64,000 nucleotides of DNA from an uncultured Salinimicrobium sp. (GTDB taxonomy: Bacteria; Bacteroidota; Bacteroidia; Flavobacteriales; Flavobacteriaceae). Position 1 is the stretch's first letter. Each line of letters begins with the position of its first letter. The notes under the pieces were generated by a model. The model saw nothing but the letters and a program-made list of their open reading frames with translations. It was not told where the DNA came from and did not search any database. Positions 8,296 to 17,144 of this stretch are shown here, one piece after another. Position numbers and translations under genes: made by a program. The stretch is taken from NCBI GenBank assembly GCA_946887075.1, contig CAMPKA010000002.1, forward strand, positions 62,001 to 126,000, written 5' to 3'.

Positions 8296-9195
8296 ATGGA
8301 AGCATTCCTACATAAACTACCCCTTAGCGGAGACTGTTCTTTTCTGTTCAGCAGATGGGACTGTGAGTTTTTCGATAAGCCCTGGCATTTTCACGAGGAA
8401 TTTGAGTTGGTATATATAGAGAAAAGCTTCGGTACCAAAATGATAGGCGATCAGGTCGACCTTTTCGAAGAGGGCGATGTCTATCTGATCGGGCCCAATA
8501 TTCCGCATATTTTTAAGAACAGCGAGACCTATTATACCGTCAGGACGGAAAATGCAGCACGATCGGTTTTCCTTCATTTTAATAAGAATGTATTAGGACA
8601 GAATTTCACAGAACTTCCGGAAATGAGGTGGGTGAAGAAGCTTCTGGAAAATGCATTCCAGGTGCTTAAGGTTGAGGGATCGACGCGGGAACGGGTGGTC
8701 CGGAGGCTGGAGGATATGAAAGAGCAAAACGCCGCAAGGCGTATGCTTGGATTGCACGAGATTCTTGTGGATATGTCGGAGAGCCAGGAACTAAAACCCT
8801 TGCTCGCGACACCTTTCACCTTTAACAGCTCAGCCATTCGGAACCTGGACACCAATCGCCTTAACCTGATCCTGGAGTATCTTATGAAGCACTACAACCG
8901 GAAGATATACGTGTCGGAGGTAGCCGCTTTGTTCAATATGAGCGATGCTTATTTCTCCCGCTACTTTAAACAGCATACCAGGAAAACCTTCTCCAAATAT
9001 CTCACCGAGATCCGAATAAGCCAGGCCTGCAGGGCGCTCCTTGAAAATGAGGAGAACATCACCCAGATTGGTTTCTCAAGTGGGTTTGACAATCTTTCCA
9101 ATTTCTACAGGCATTTCAAGAAGGTTACAGGCCTTAATCCGAAGCAGTACCAGAAAAAATTTCTTGAGGTTTCCGGGACCGGCTATCATTCCTGA
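8296..9195 (+). CDS. AraC-family transcriptional regulator with cupin sensor domain
   Basis: 299 residues from the ATG at 8296, preceded by AGGA; the ORF extends to 8206 but the upstream residues look non-coding. The N-terminal half is a cupin with HFHEEFELVYI and GDVYLIGPNIPHIF, the usual sugar-sensing pocket. The C-terminal half has the two HTH motifs of the AraC DNA-binding domain: one around VSEVAALFNMSDAYFSRYFK, the second around ITQIGFSSGFDNLSNFYRHFKK, ending in GLNPKQYQ. It is divergent from the SDR-FAH operon and overlaps the convergent SMP-30 gene by 10 bp. It is the only AraC-type gene in this region and a good candidate activator of both sugar-acid units. Confidence 0.93.
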   Translation: MEAFLHKLPLSGDCSFLFSRWDCEFFDKPWHFHEEFELVYIEKSFGTKMIGDQVDLFEEGDVYLIGPNIPHIFKNSETYYTVRTENAARSVFLHFNKNVLGQNFTELPEMRWVKKLLENAFQVLKVEGSTRERVVRRLEDMKEQNAARRMLGLHEILVDMSESQELKPLLATPFTFNSSAIRNLDTNRLNLILEYLMKHYNRKIYVSEVAALFNMSDAYFSRYFKQHTRKTFSKYLTEIRISQACRALLENEENITQIGFSSGFDNLSNFYRHFKKVTGLNPKQYQKKFLEVSGTGYHS

Positions 9196-10067
9196 AACCG
9201 AAAAGGGTCCATTCCCTGAGTCCCGGGATGCTCGATAACCAAAGTCTCCCCGGCCCTGGGTTGTTCCTCCAGTTCCTGATCGGTGAGTCCCAGTCTTGCC
9301 GAGGTGACAAAGAGCGTATCGAAATTCCTTCCGCCAAACGTACAGGAGGTGGGTCTGGAAACCGGGAGGGGAATCGACCGGAGTAAAACGCTGCGTATGG
9401 GATCCCACTGCATAATTGCGGCACCGTCCCACAAGGCGATCCAGAGCATGCCGTTCCGGTCTATGGTCATGCCGTCTGGTTTCCCGCATTCCCCCGGAAT
9501 TTCGATCACTACCCGGCCATTTGTTATCCGCCCGGAATTCCTGTCGAAGTCAAAGGCAGAAATATTTTGCCGGGGAGTATCGATAAAGTAAAAGACTTTG
9601 TTATCAGGGCTCCAGGCCATCCCGTTCGGAACTGTCAGGTTTTGCAGAACGACCTCCATATGCAGATCGGGGTGGAGCACCATCAGGAATCCTTTGGAAT
9701 CTCTGGCCTGTTTATCCATCGATCCCACCCAAAACCTACCGTCGGGATCACACTTACCGTCGTTAAAACGATTCTCACCCGGTGCCTCGATAACGGCCAG
9801 GGTCTCAACCGGATCCCCGAAGCCTGAGATCAATCCGAACCTGTTACCGATGGCGGCCAGAATCCTGCCGGATTTACACAGGGTGATCGATCCGACCGAA
9901 TCTCCCACCTGTATTTTAGAGTGCCTTCTGGTTTTGTAGTGGTACTGGTGAACATCTCCCCCAAGTATATCTACCCACAGAAGTCGCTGATTGCGGGAAT
10001 CCCAAACCGGACATTCTCCCAGTTGACATGCATATCCGGAAAGCGATTTCCAATGCTCCTTGTTCAT
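9186..10067 (-). CDS. SMP-30/gluconolactonase-family lactonase
   Basis: 293 residues, six-bladed beta-propeller. The metal-binding residues of the family are recognisable: Glu18 (LGECPVWD), Asn102-Asp103 (NRFNDGKCDPDGRFW), Asn148 (VPNGMAWS) and Asp198 (KPDGMTID). Members use one divalent metal to open sugar lactones to aldonic acids. It is the last gene of the SusC-led operon, 12 bp after the dehydratase gene, and would act between a sugar dehydrogenase (SDR at 14.7 kb) and the dehydratase. Its 3' end overlaps the convergent AraC gene by 10 bp. Confidence 0.92.
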   Translation of the reverse strand: MNKEHWKSLSGYACQLGECPVWDSRNQRLLWVDILGGDVHQYHYKTRRHSKIQVGDSVGSITLCKSGRILAAIGNRFGLISGFGDPVETLAVIEAPGENRFNDGKCDPDGRFWVGSMDKQARDSKGFLMVLHPDLHMEVVLQNLTVPNGMAWSPDNKVFYFIDTPRQNISAFDFDRNSGRITNGRVVIEIPGECGKPDGMTIDRNGMLWIALWDGAAIMQWDPIRSVLLRSIPLPVSRPTSCTFGGRNFDTLFVTSARLGLTDQELEEQPRAGETLVIEHPGTQGMDPFRFQE

Positions 10068-10079
10068 CAGTGTCTAAAA

Positions 10080-11258
10080 TTAGGTAATGCGGCTCATTTC
10101 ACTGCTGTTGGCACGGATGAAATCCTCATCAACTTCGATCCCGAGCCCAGCAGAGGAAGGAATAATGGCTCTGCCTTCGCGTGTTATCAGAGGGGCCTGG
10201 AGTACCCGATTGGCCGTTTCAAATAAATCGAGCTGGTGCTCCTGTGCGAGGCTTTGTTCAATGGAAGCCGCCATATGCCAGGTGGCAGCGATCCCAATGG
10301 CTGTACATACTCCGATGTGGAGTGCGACGCGCAGCCCTTTCACCTCAGCCGCCTGAATGATTCGTTTTCCGCCAGTAATGCCACATCTGACGATGTCGGG
10401 TTGTGCGATCTGCATGGCTTCCTGCTCCAGCCAGGGTTTGAATTCCCTTAAGGTCCGGAGCGGTTCCCCGACTGCAACCGGAGTTGTGATGGCCTTCGAA
10501 ATTGCAGCATGTGCCTCGATGTTTTCAGGATCGGTAGGGGATTCGAACCAGTGGGCGCATGCCCGGTCAAGTGCTTTTCCGAGCAGGATGGCCTCCCTGA
10601 GGTCATAACGGCAGATGGCATCAAAAGACAGCTCTGCCTCATCTCCTATAGCCAGTCGGATGGTCTCAATCTCCTTCACGGCTTCCGGAACTGGGTCTCC
10701 CTTGAAAATCTTGACGCCGCGGTAACCCTGGTTGATGACTTCCCTGGCGAGCTCCACCCGTTCTTTCAGATGTTTTCTCCGGAGTCCGGAAATATACAAC
10801 GGAAGTTCAGCCCTTCGCGGTTTGCCACTGATCTGGCTGACGGGCTTTCCTTCGAATTTTCCCCGTATATCCCAAAGCGCTATATCAATAGCAGTTATGG
10901 CATCGATGGTATAGGAAGTGGTATGCCCCCTGACGAAGTTCAGGTGGTATAAGCGTTCATAGATCGCTTCAGTATTCAGTGGGTCCATTCCAATGATGGC
11001 CGGGCCCAGAAGTTTCTCTATTAGCGTTGCAGGTACTTCCGGTACCAGAGGCGACTGTCCCTCTCCCCAACCCACCAGTCCGGAGTCGGTGGTTATCTTC
11101 ACCAGGCAGGACTCTGTTTGCCCGCTATAGGCATGCTGCCATTGGGGTTCAAAATAGTAGTCGGTTCCGGGAAGTCTGTTCGGCATTTCAGTGTGGCCTC
11201 CCAGCCGGTAATGATGATCGTACTTGAATGCAAAAACTTCGATGGACCAGATCTTCAT
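10080..11258 (-). CDS. Enolase-superfamily (mandelate racemase/muconate lactonising type) sugar-acid dehydratase
   Basis: 392 residues, with the usual N-terminal capping domain and C-terminal barrel. Metal ligands are Asp213 (SFDA), Glu239 (WFESP) and Glu265 (VAVGEP); Asp288 and His314 (ALHIGVCTAIG) form the base dyad. Lysines are at 183 and 186 in VKIFKG, one residue further apart than the common KxK. In this operon, between a lactonase and a DapA-family lyase, removal of water from an aldonate to give a 2-keto-3-deoxy acid is the likely reaction. Galactonate-, gluconate- or fuconate-type substrates are all possible; a lactone cycloisomerase is an alternative. Confidence 0.88.
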   Translation of the reverse strand: MKIWSIEVFAFKYDHHYRLGGHTEMPNRLPGTDYYFEPQWQHAYSGQTESCLVKITTDSGLVGWGEGQSPLVPEVPATLIEKLLGPAIIGMDPLNTEAIYERLYHLNFVRGHTTSYTIDAITAIDIALWDIRGKFEGKPVSQISGKPRRAELPLYISGLRRKHLKERVELAREVINQGYRGVKIFKGDPVPEAVKEIETIRLAIGDEAELSFDAICRYDLREAILLGKALDRACAHWFESPTDPENIEAHAAISKAITTPVAVGEPLRTLREFKPWLEQEAMQIAQPDIVRCGITGGKRIIQAAEVKGLRVALHIGVCTAIGIAATWHMAASIEQSLAQEHQLDLFETANRVLQAPLITREGRAIIPSSAGLGIEVDEDFIRANSSEMSRIT

Positions 11259-11280
11259 ATTCCTTGGGTATAGGTTAAAA

Positions 11281-13041
11281 TTAGATTACCAGACCGCTGA
11301 AGATGACAAAGATCACCAGCAGGAGGATGACATAAATTCCCCACCAGAAGAGGACGCTAGAATACCATTTCCGCACTTTTTCTCCTTTGATGTTGAGCTT
11401 CCTGAAATGCATGACCAGATCGGGAGTGACCTTTTTCGGTGGTGGTGGGGGAGTAAATAAACTCACCGCGATACAAACTACTGTACTGAAGAACCAGGTG
11501 ACGATTGCCTGCATTTCGTAGGAAGTAAGCCAGCTGTAAGGAAGGTCGATGAATCCCAGGGCTATTCTCAGGGCAAAACCGAGGAATACCGCCACGGTTG
11601 CACCGGTGGCATTGATTCTCTTCCAAAGGACTCCAATCAGGAAGATTGCCGCAAACGGCGGCGCGAAATAGGTGAACAAGGTCTGGATATAGACGAACAG
11701 ACTTACTCCCTGCAGGGACTGAATATAGAGGGCAAGCGCAATGGAGACGATCAGAATGACCACAGAGGAAATCACCCCGACCTTCACCAGGGCTTTTTCG
11801 CTAGCCCTTGGAAAGAACACGCGTTTATAGATATCAAGGGTGAACACGGTAGCCGTCGAGTTCAGGACCGAATTAACCGTGGATTGAATCGCTCCGAACA
11901 GAGCGGCCAAAAGCAATCCCCTCAATCCTATAGGAACGAGTTCCTGGACCAGCCTGATATAACCCTGGTCCGCGTTAGGTTTGACCATTTCCCATGGGAG
12001 AAGCATGTCTTCGGGGTATTGAGCGAACAGGATCAATCCTGGAATTACCACGATAACAGGCATCAGTACCTTCAGATATCCGGCAAAGACAATGCCCATC
12101 CTGGCATGGTAGATATTCCTGGCACCCAGGACGCGCTGGATCATGAACTGGTTCAGGACATTATACCAGATGCTCACAGACAGGAAGCCTACGATCATGA
12201 AGGGCCAGGGATGGGTCGGATGGTCGATCGGTTGAAAAATGGAAAGCCTGTCGTAACTTTCATGGTTTGGCAGCAGGTGCTCTTTCTGTACTTCCAGGGC
12301 TTCCTTCCAGACCCCGAATTGGGCTTTGTTTCGTTCGATCATGACCTCAAACCCGTCCCAAAGGGAACCCCCTTCCGCGAGCATCTCAAGTCCTAGAAGG
12401 GTCACCACGATTCCTCCGACCACCATGACGATCACAGTAAAAAAATCGGTCCATACCACCGACCGGAAACCTCCGTATATCGCCCAGGATCCTGCCACAA
12501 CTGCAAGGATGATGATCGAGAAGGAGAGGCCCCAGTCAAACAACTCGTGGAGCGCCAGACCTCCGCCATATAGCACTGCGGCCAGAAAGGCGGTTATGTT
12601 GCAAAGAATGGTGACGAAAGCAAAAAATTGTCTCAGGGTGCTGTTGAACCTCTTTTCCAGGAACTCCGGAATGGTAAAGGCTCCGGAAGCGATCAAAAAC
12701 GGAATGAAGAACCAGATCAGAAGGCTAAAAGTCCAAATGTTTCGCCATTCGTTTGTAGCTACTACAATCCCGTAAGTAAAGGCCGCACCCACCATTCCGA
12801 TGAAATGTTCGGAAGAGATGTTGGAGGCGATGAAGGAACCCCCTACCGCATACCAGGGCAGGGACTTGCCGGCCAGAAAATAATCTTCGGAATCCTTGCT
12901 CTTATGTCTTCCTACCCAGATTCCGATGGCGGTGAGGATCACAAAGTAGAGGGCAAAGATGATGTAATCCAGCAATTCGAGACCGAATCCTTCTGTTCCC
13001 GGAATTTGCAGTACGGTATTGCTGATGAGCAGGCTGGTCAT
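11281..13041 (-). CDS. Sodium/solute symporter (SSS family), SGLT-like sugar transporter
   Basis: 586 residues with about 14 hydrophobic segments starting at LLDYIIFALYFVILTAIGI. The SSS family signatures are present: a TM1-2 region with DYFLAGKSLPWYAVGGSFIASNISSEHF-type composition, split by short loops, and a long extramembrane loop around residues 225-275. The N-terminal SNISSEHFIG resembles SGLT-type sugar carriers. It should import the monosaccharide or sugar acid with Na+, as expected in a marine bacterium. It lies between the DapA-family lyase (12 bp) and dehydratase genes, so its cargo is probably the substrate of that pathway. Confidence 0.9.
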   Translation of the reverse strand: MTSLLISNTVLQIPGTEGFGLELLDYIIFALYFVILTAIGIWVGRHKSKDSEDYFLAGKSLPWYAVGGSFIASNISSEHFIGMVGAAFTYGIVVATNEWRNIWTFSLLIWFFIPFLIASGAFTIPEFLEKRFNSTLRQFFAFVTILCNITAFLAAVLYGGGLALHELFDWGLSFSIIILAVVAGSWAIYGGFRSVVWTDFFTVIVMVVGGIVVTLLGLEMLAEGGSLWDGFEVMIERNKAQFGVWKEALEVQKEHLLPNHESYDRLSIFQPIDHPTHPWPFMIVGFLSVSIWYNVLNQFMIQRVLGARNIYHARMGIVFAGYLKVLMPVIVVIPGLILFAQYPEDMLLPWEMVKPNADQGYIRLVQELVPIGLRGLLLAALFGAIQSTVNSVLNSTATVFTLDIYKRVFFPRASEKALVKVGVISSVVILIVSIALALYIQSLQGVSLFVYIQTLFTYFAPPFAAIFLIGVLWKRINATGATVAVFLGFALRIALGFIDLPYSWLTSYEMQAIVTWFFSTVVCIAVSLFTPPPPPKKVTPDLVMHFRKLNIKGEKVRKWYSSVLFWWGIYVILLLVIFVIFSGLVI

Positions 13042-13053
13042 GGTATGGCGTTT

Positions 13054-13959
13054 TTAAAGTCCTGAATCCTCGGCTACCTGAAAAAGTTGTTGGATATCCC
13101 AATCCTCAAAAAAGGCCGGTTTCGGACCGCGGACGGTAGGGGAGGCGATCACCCCCCGCTTGACCAGAATCTCTTTCCAAAGACAGCGGTTCGCCACATC
13201 TTTTTCATAGGCCGCCAATCGGGAGTAAGGCGTGAAATACTTTACTGCCTCACGTTGTTTTCCCTCCTCGAGTAGCTCCCAAACCTTTCTGAATTTATCC
13301 GGCATATAACAGGAGGGCATGGTGCCACAACATCCTGCCTCATGCTCCTCTGGAAGAAAGATACCGCTGTTACCCCCGAAGACTCCTGTCAATTTCGCTT
13401 CTGGATGAGCCAGGAGCTTGCGGCCCTTGTGAATGATATTTCCGGATTCCAGTTTGATATACTGGAGGTTGTTCAACTTCACGGAAAGCGCGGCAAGAAA
13501 ATCAACGGGGAGTGAAATATCACTCAGCTGATGGTCCTGTAGGATGATCGGAATCTCCAGTACCCGGTCAATGGCCGTGAAATACTCCTCTACTTCCTGA
13601 AGCGAGGACCGCCACCTTCCGAAGAACGGTGGCATACACATTACAGCGTCCGCTCCCTTGGCCTCTGCAAACTTAGCCATTTCCACAGCACAGTAGGAGG
13701 AAGGATGGTTGGTAGTGACCACTACAGGAACCCTTCCCGCGACCTTTTCCACAACGAATTCGATCAGGCTCTTTTTCTCCTCGTCCGAAAGCAAATGTCC
13801 CTCCGAAGCATTGGCCAGGGTGACCAAGCCGTGGACGCCTTTTTCGATACAATATTCAATCAGCTTTTCCTGGCTCTCATAGTCAATGGATTCATCGGGA
13901 TTAAAAGAGGTGCCCAGGATGGCGTAAATTCCTCTAAATGATTCGGTGTTCGTTGTCAT
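13054..13959 (-). CDS. Dihydrodipicolinate synthase/N-acetylneuraminate lyase-family protein, probable 2-keto-3-deoxy sugar-acid aldolase
   Basis: 301 residues, a DapA-type TIM barrel. The Schiff-base lysine is Lys169 in QYIKLESGN. Two usual signatures are changed. The carboxylate-binding GTTGE loop reads NASEG (50-54), and the strand that normally ends in Tyr-Asn reads ILQDHQ (139-144), so the usual catalytic Tyr is missing. It is therefore not a housekeeping DapA. Its place between symporter and TSUP genes in a lactonase and dehydratase operon supports retro-aldol cleavage of a 2-keto-3-deoxy acid to pyruvate and an aldehyde. The product aldehyde is unknown. Confidence 0.82.
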   Translation of the reverse strand: MTTNTESFRGIYAILGTSFNPDESIDYESQEKLIEYCIEKGVHGLVTLANASEGHLLSDEEKKSLIEFVVEKVAGRVPVVVTTNHPSSYCAVEMAKFAEAKGADAVMCMPPFFGRWRSSLQEVEEYFTAIDRVLEIPIILQDHQLSDISLPVDFLAALSVKLNNLQYIKLESGNIIHKGRKLLAHPEAKLTGVFGGNSGIFLPEEHEAGCCGTMPSCYMPDKFRKVWELLEEGKQREAVKYFTPYSRLAAYEKDVANRCLWKEILVKRGVIASPTVRGPKPAFFEDWDIQQLFQVAEDSGL

Positions 13960-13971
13960 AAATTATGTTTT

Positions 13972-14700
13972 TCAGATAAATAGATAGATCAGTGATACAA
14001 GTGAGGAGCAGACCAGGAAAATCGTTACCAGATTTTTGTAAACCTTGTTACTCAGCATTTTGAAAGAAAGCAACCCAAGCCCATATCCGGCAACAGAAGG
14101 GACAAGGACCATAAACATCATTTCCCATGTTGAAGCTGAGAAATCTTTCTTCAGGCTCATCGAGATGACGCCCACAGCCATGATCAGGAACATGTAGGCC
14201 AGCATCGTAGTTCTTTGTCTGCGTTTATCCTCCAGCACGGCATTGAGATGGAGGGCCACCAACGGGCCATTGATCCCGGTGGAGGGGGTGAGGACCCCGC
14301 TAAAAAATCCATTGATCCAAAGAAAAAAGCGATGGGCAAAGATCTTCTCCGTTTTGGTCAGGGAAAGAACGGAAGCCAGAAGAATGACCGTAAGGGTTCC
14401 GGTTTTAAGCACCGGGACGTTGACCCAGTCTATGATCAGCATACCCAGGGCAAGGCCGGCAAAAGCACATAACATCAACCTGAGCAATATGCTTTTGTGA
14501 ATGGACCGGAGGTTTTCACCTGATAGCATGGCGATCAGGGAAGTGACCATGGACATGGAAAGGTTCAGAAACACCAGCGTGGTGAAATCGATCCGATTCA
14601 CAAGGAAAAGCGTGGTGGATATTGCGAACCCGAAGCCAATGAGCCCCTGGATCAGTCCGGCCAGCAGGAAAGCAACAAAAATGAAGATCAATTCCGACAT
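13972..14700 (-). CDS. TSUP-family (TauE/SafE-like) membrane transporter, probable anion exporter
   Basis: 242 residues, almost all hydrophobic, with about 7-8 membrane segments in two repeats. The first has GLIQGLIGFGFAIS and the second GFFSGVLTPSTGINGPLV, the GxxxGxxG-type repeats of the TauE/SafE family. Known members export sulfite, sulfonates or other organic anions, or import some of them. The start codon overlaps the stop of the upstream SDR gene by one base (TGATG), so the two are translationally coupled. An exporter inside a sugar-oxidation operon suggests that the pathway discards an acidic product. Confidence 0.85.
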   Translation of the reverse strand: MSELIFIFVAFLLAGLIQGLIGFGFAISTTLFLVNRIDFTTLVFLNLSMSMVTSLIAMLSGENLRSIHKSILLRLMLCAFAGLALGMLIIDWVNVPVLKTGTLTVILLASVLSLTKTEKIFAHRFFLWINGFFSGVLTPSTGINGPLVALHLNAVLEDKRRQRTTMLAYMFLIMAVGVISMSLKKDFSASTWEMMFMVLVPSVAGYGLGLLSFKMLSNKVYKNLVTIFLVCSSLVSLIYLFI

Positions 14701-15476
14701 CAGGGTGTCATTTTAGAAGTGAGGGATAGCCCTCCGTCCAGGGTTATGGTGCTTCCGGTTATACTCGTATTGTTGAAATCTGCCAGACGATAAACCTGGG
14801 CGGCTACCTCCATTACAGGGATTAGTTTATGCACCGGAATCGCCTCGAGATGCGTTTTAAGAAGTTCTGGATCCTTTTGCTGATTCTTTCTGGATAAACC
14901 TCCCTCTACGATTCCGGGGGCGATTTCATTGACCAGAATATCATACGGGGCAAGTTCCAGAGCTAGCGTTTTACAAAGCATCCTCACTGCGGCCTTAGAG
15001 ACACAATAAGAGGAAATGCGGGCCATGGGTCTTTCTGCCGCCCAACTTCCCATAAAGACAATTCTTCCCGGTAAACCAGCGGTCCGAAGCTTTGCCGCTC
15101 CAAGGACGGCCAGATGATGACATCCCCAGAAGTTGACCTCCAACTGTTTCCTCACCCGGCTGATCTTCTGCTCGGGATCTGTAAAGGCTCCCTGAACCAC
15201 TATACCAGCGTTGGGTATGATGACCTGGGCAATTCCCCACTGGGTCTCAACCTCTTCCAGCCAGGAGGCAATCTGCTCTTCACTGGTGACATCGACCTTC
15301 CTGTAGAGCAGATCTCCGCAACCACCGGACCGGAGTTCCTCCAGCCTTGAAACGGCGTCTTTGTCTTCCTGTTTGTCACAGATGGCTACCCGGTGACCTT
15401 TTTTCCCGAAGAAGATGGCAATGGCACTGCCGATATCGCCTAATCCCCCACTGATCAGTACAATTTCTTTACCCAT
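14700..15476 (-). CDS. Short-chain dehydrogenase/reductase, probable sugar dehydrogenase
   Basis: 258 residues. Classical SDR features: nucleotide-binding GGLGDIG (10-16), PNAG (88-91), Ser144, Tyr157 and Lys161. The C-terminus TGSTITLDGGLS fits the family. It lies 3 bp after susD and is coupled to the TSUP gene. With the lactonase downstream, oxidation of the imported sugar at C1 to a lactone is the simplest role, resembling glucose, galactose or fucose dehydrogenases of the same family. Which sugar it uses, and NAD or NADP preference, cannot be read with confidence. Confidence 0.86.
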   Translation of the reverse strand: MGKEIVLISGGLGDIGSAIAIFFGKKGHRVAICDKQEDKDAVSRLEELRSGGCGDLLYRKVDVTSEEQIASWLEEVETQWGIAQVIIPNAGIVVQGAFTDPEQKISRVRKQLEVNFWGCHHLAVLGAAKLRTAGLPGRIVFMGSWAAERPMARISSYCVSKAAVRMLCKTLALELAPYDILVNEIAPGIVEGGLSRKNQQKDPELLKTHLEAIPVHKLIPVMEVAAQVYRLADFNNTSITGSTITLDGGLSLTSKMTP

Positions 15477-15479
15477 GCC

Positions 15480-17129
15480 TCAATCAGCAAGATTTGGATT
15501 GATATCCACCTCTTCCTGAGGGATCGGCCAGTAATTGTCTATACCCGCTCTGAAATCTCTGGTCGTGACATACCACCGGCTAAAGGGATCCGGTTCAGCA
15601 GCAGCACTTTTCTTTCGGATCGGGGTTTCGGCATCTGGATATGGATGCCCATAGAAGTCGGCGGACAATTCCTCGTCGGCCACACCCCATCTGAGGAGAT
15701 CCCAATAACGGAGTCCCTCCAGAGCAAGTTCCACTCGTCTTTCGTTGCGAAGGATTGGCCGGAGCAAGGCCGGATTTGTTTCTGTTATGGGTGGCATGTT
15801 CACCGAAGCTCTGCCACGAACCTTGTTGATAGTCTCATCCAGGAGCGCCTGATCGATGGCATCGCCTGCCTCAAGTTTGGCTTCCAGGTAGCTCAGGAGG
15901 ACCTCTGCGTAGCGGATTACTGGGATATTGGCACCGTTACTTCCGTAATAATCTCCAGTGATAGAAGGATCTATGTACTTTTTGATACAGTATCCGGATT
16001 TGGAATTCAACCTGCCGATCCTGTCCGGGGACCTGGAATCGGGATGCGAAATGTAAAGGATATCATCACGGATCACTGCGCCGTTGTAGAAAATCGTGTA
16101 ATCCAGCCTGGGATCCCTGTTTTCTCCTATATCATCGGGATTATACCTGGGATCGGTATAAGAGAATTCCGTTCCGTCCAGGAATTGGTAGGATTCCATC
16201 AGATCAGCCAGGGGATTGATAAAGCTATAGCCACCAATGGTCCTGGGAGCATTGTACTGCATCACCCCATTGGCCAGAAGATCAGGGATAAACTGGACGC
16301 TAAAGATATTTTCCGTGCTGTTCTCATTCTCTTCCAGGAAGATGCTTTCATAGTTCGGGTCAATCTTGTTGTCCCCAAAGTCGATGATTGTCTTGTAGGT
16401 TTCAGCTGCCTCTGCATAGAAACCTTCAGCCAATTGAATGCGGCCCAGAAATGCCAGGGCAGCCTGCTTACTTGCACGGCCTCGTTCACTTGAGGGAATG
16501 TCCTTAAACCTTGGAAGGTCCTCGGCAGCCTCGGTGAGCTCCGTGATTACAAAGCTTACCAGTTCTTCATGGCTCGCCTTGGTTACGTTGTTGGCCTCCT
16601 CGGGGGTCAGACTTTCCGTTACAAGGGGTACGGATCCGAAGTACTGCGAGAAATAGAAATATTGCGCCGCCCGGATAAATCGTACTTCCGCTATGTATCG
16701 GTTCAGGGCTTCTTCCTCGAGGGGAGCTTTGCCGACATTCTCCAGGAAATCGTTGCTTCTGGCCACCCTCCGGTAACCCCTGGTCCAGTACCAGTCCAGA
16801 ATTCCAAGGTTGGGCGTCATGGTTCCATTGGAGAGCCTGTGAAAGCCTCGGTTGTCCCCTTGGCCGTGATAGGCGTTGTCACTGGCGAGCTCGAGGTACA
16901 ACAGCCCATTTCCTGACCACCAGTCATTGGCGTTACCGCCCCAGGAATTTGCCGCAATGCTGCCGCGGTATACTGCCGCCAGAGCTAATTCCACATTGAT
17001 CTCGCTGGTCCAGAATGTGGCATTATCAAATTCATCCAGCGGGGATTTCTCCAGTTCCTTCTCACAGGACATCAAGCTGATACCCATAAAGATCAAGATC
17101 GCGAATCTTATTAGATGTAGTCGTTTCAT
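15480..17129 (-). CDS. SusD/RagB-family outer-membrane glycan-binding lipoprotein
   Basis: 549 residues. Signal peptide ends LMSC, giving lipidated Cys22, followed by EKELEKSPLDEF, the usual SusD start. Typical family segments follow: an early 'WTSEINVELALAAVYRG' helix, NRYIAEVRFIRAAQYF, a VPLVTESLTPEEA stretch, ERRVELALEGLRYWDLLRWG and a closing WPIPQEEVDINP. It partners the SusC receptor 15 bp upstream to capture and import an oligosaccharide across the outer membrane. It is the second gene of the eight-gene operon. Confidence 0.95.
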   Translation of the reverse strand: MKRLHLIRFAILIFMGISLMSCEKELEKSPLDEFDNATFWTSEINVELALAAVYRGSIAANSWGGNANDWWSGNGLLYLELASDNAYHGQGDNRGFHRLSNGTMTPNLGILDWYWTRGYRRVARSNDFLENVGKAPLEEEALNRYIAEVRFIRAAQYFYFSQYFGSVPLVTESLTPEEANNVTKASHEELVSFVITELTEAAEDLPRFKDIPSSERGRASKQAALAFLGRIQLAEGFYAEAAETYKTIIDFGDNKIDPNYESIFLEENENSTENIFSVQFIPDLLANGVMQYNAPRTIGGYSFINPLADLMESYQFLDGTEFSYTDPRYNPDDIGENRDPRLDYTIFYNGAVIRDDILYISHPDSRSPDRIGRLNSKSGYCIKKYIDPSITGDYYGSNGANIPVIRYAEVLLSYLEAKLEAGDAIDQALLDETINKVRGRASVNMPPITETNPALLRPILRNERRVELALEGLRYWDLLRWGVADEELSADFYGHPYPDAETPIRKKSAAAEPDPFSRWYVTTRDFRAGIDNYWPIPQEEVDINPNLAD

Positions 17130-17144
17130 AGTTTTCTTTTTTGC

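Noticed and set aside
15645..16493. 282-codon plus-strand ORF opposite the susD gene
   Set aside because: It is the antisense shadow of a clear SusD gene, with no domain or signal and odd composition.
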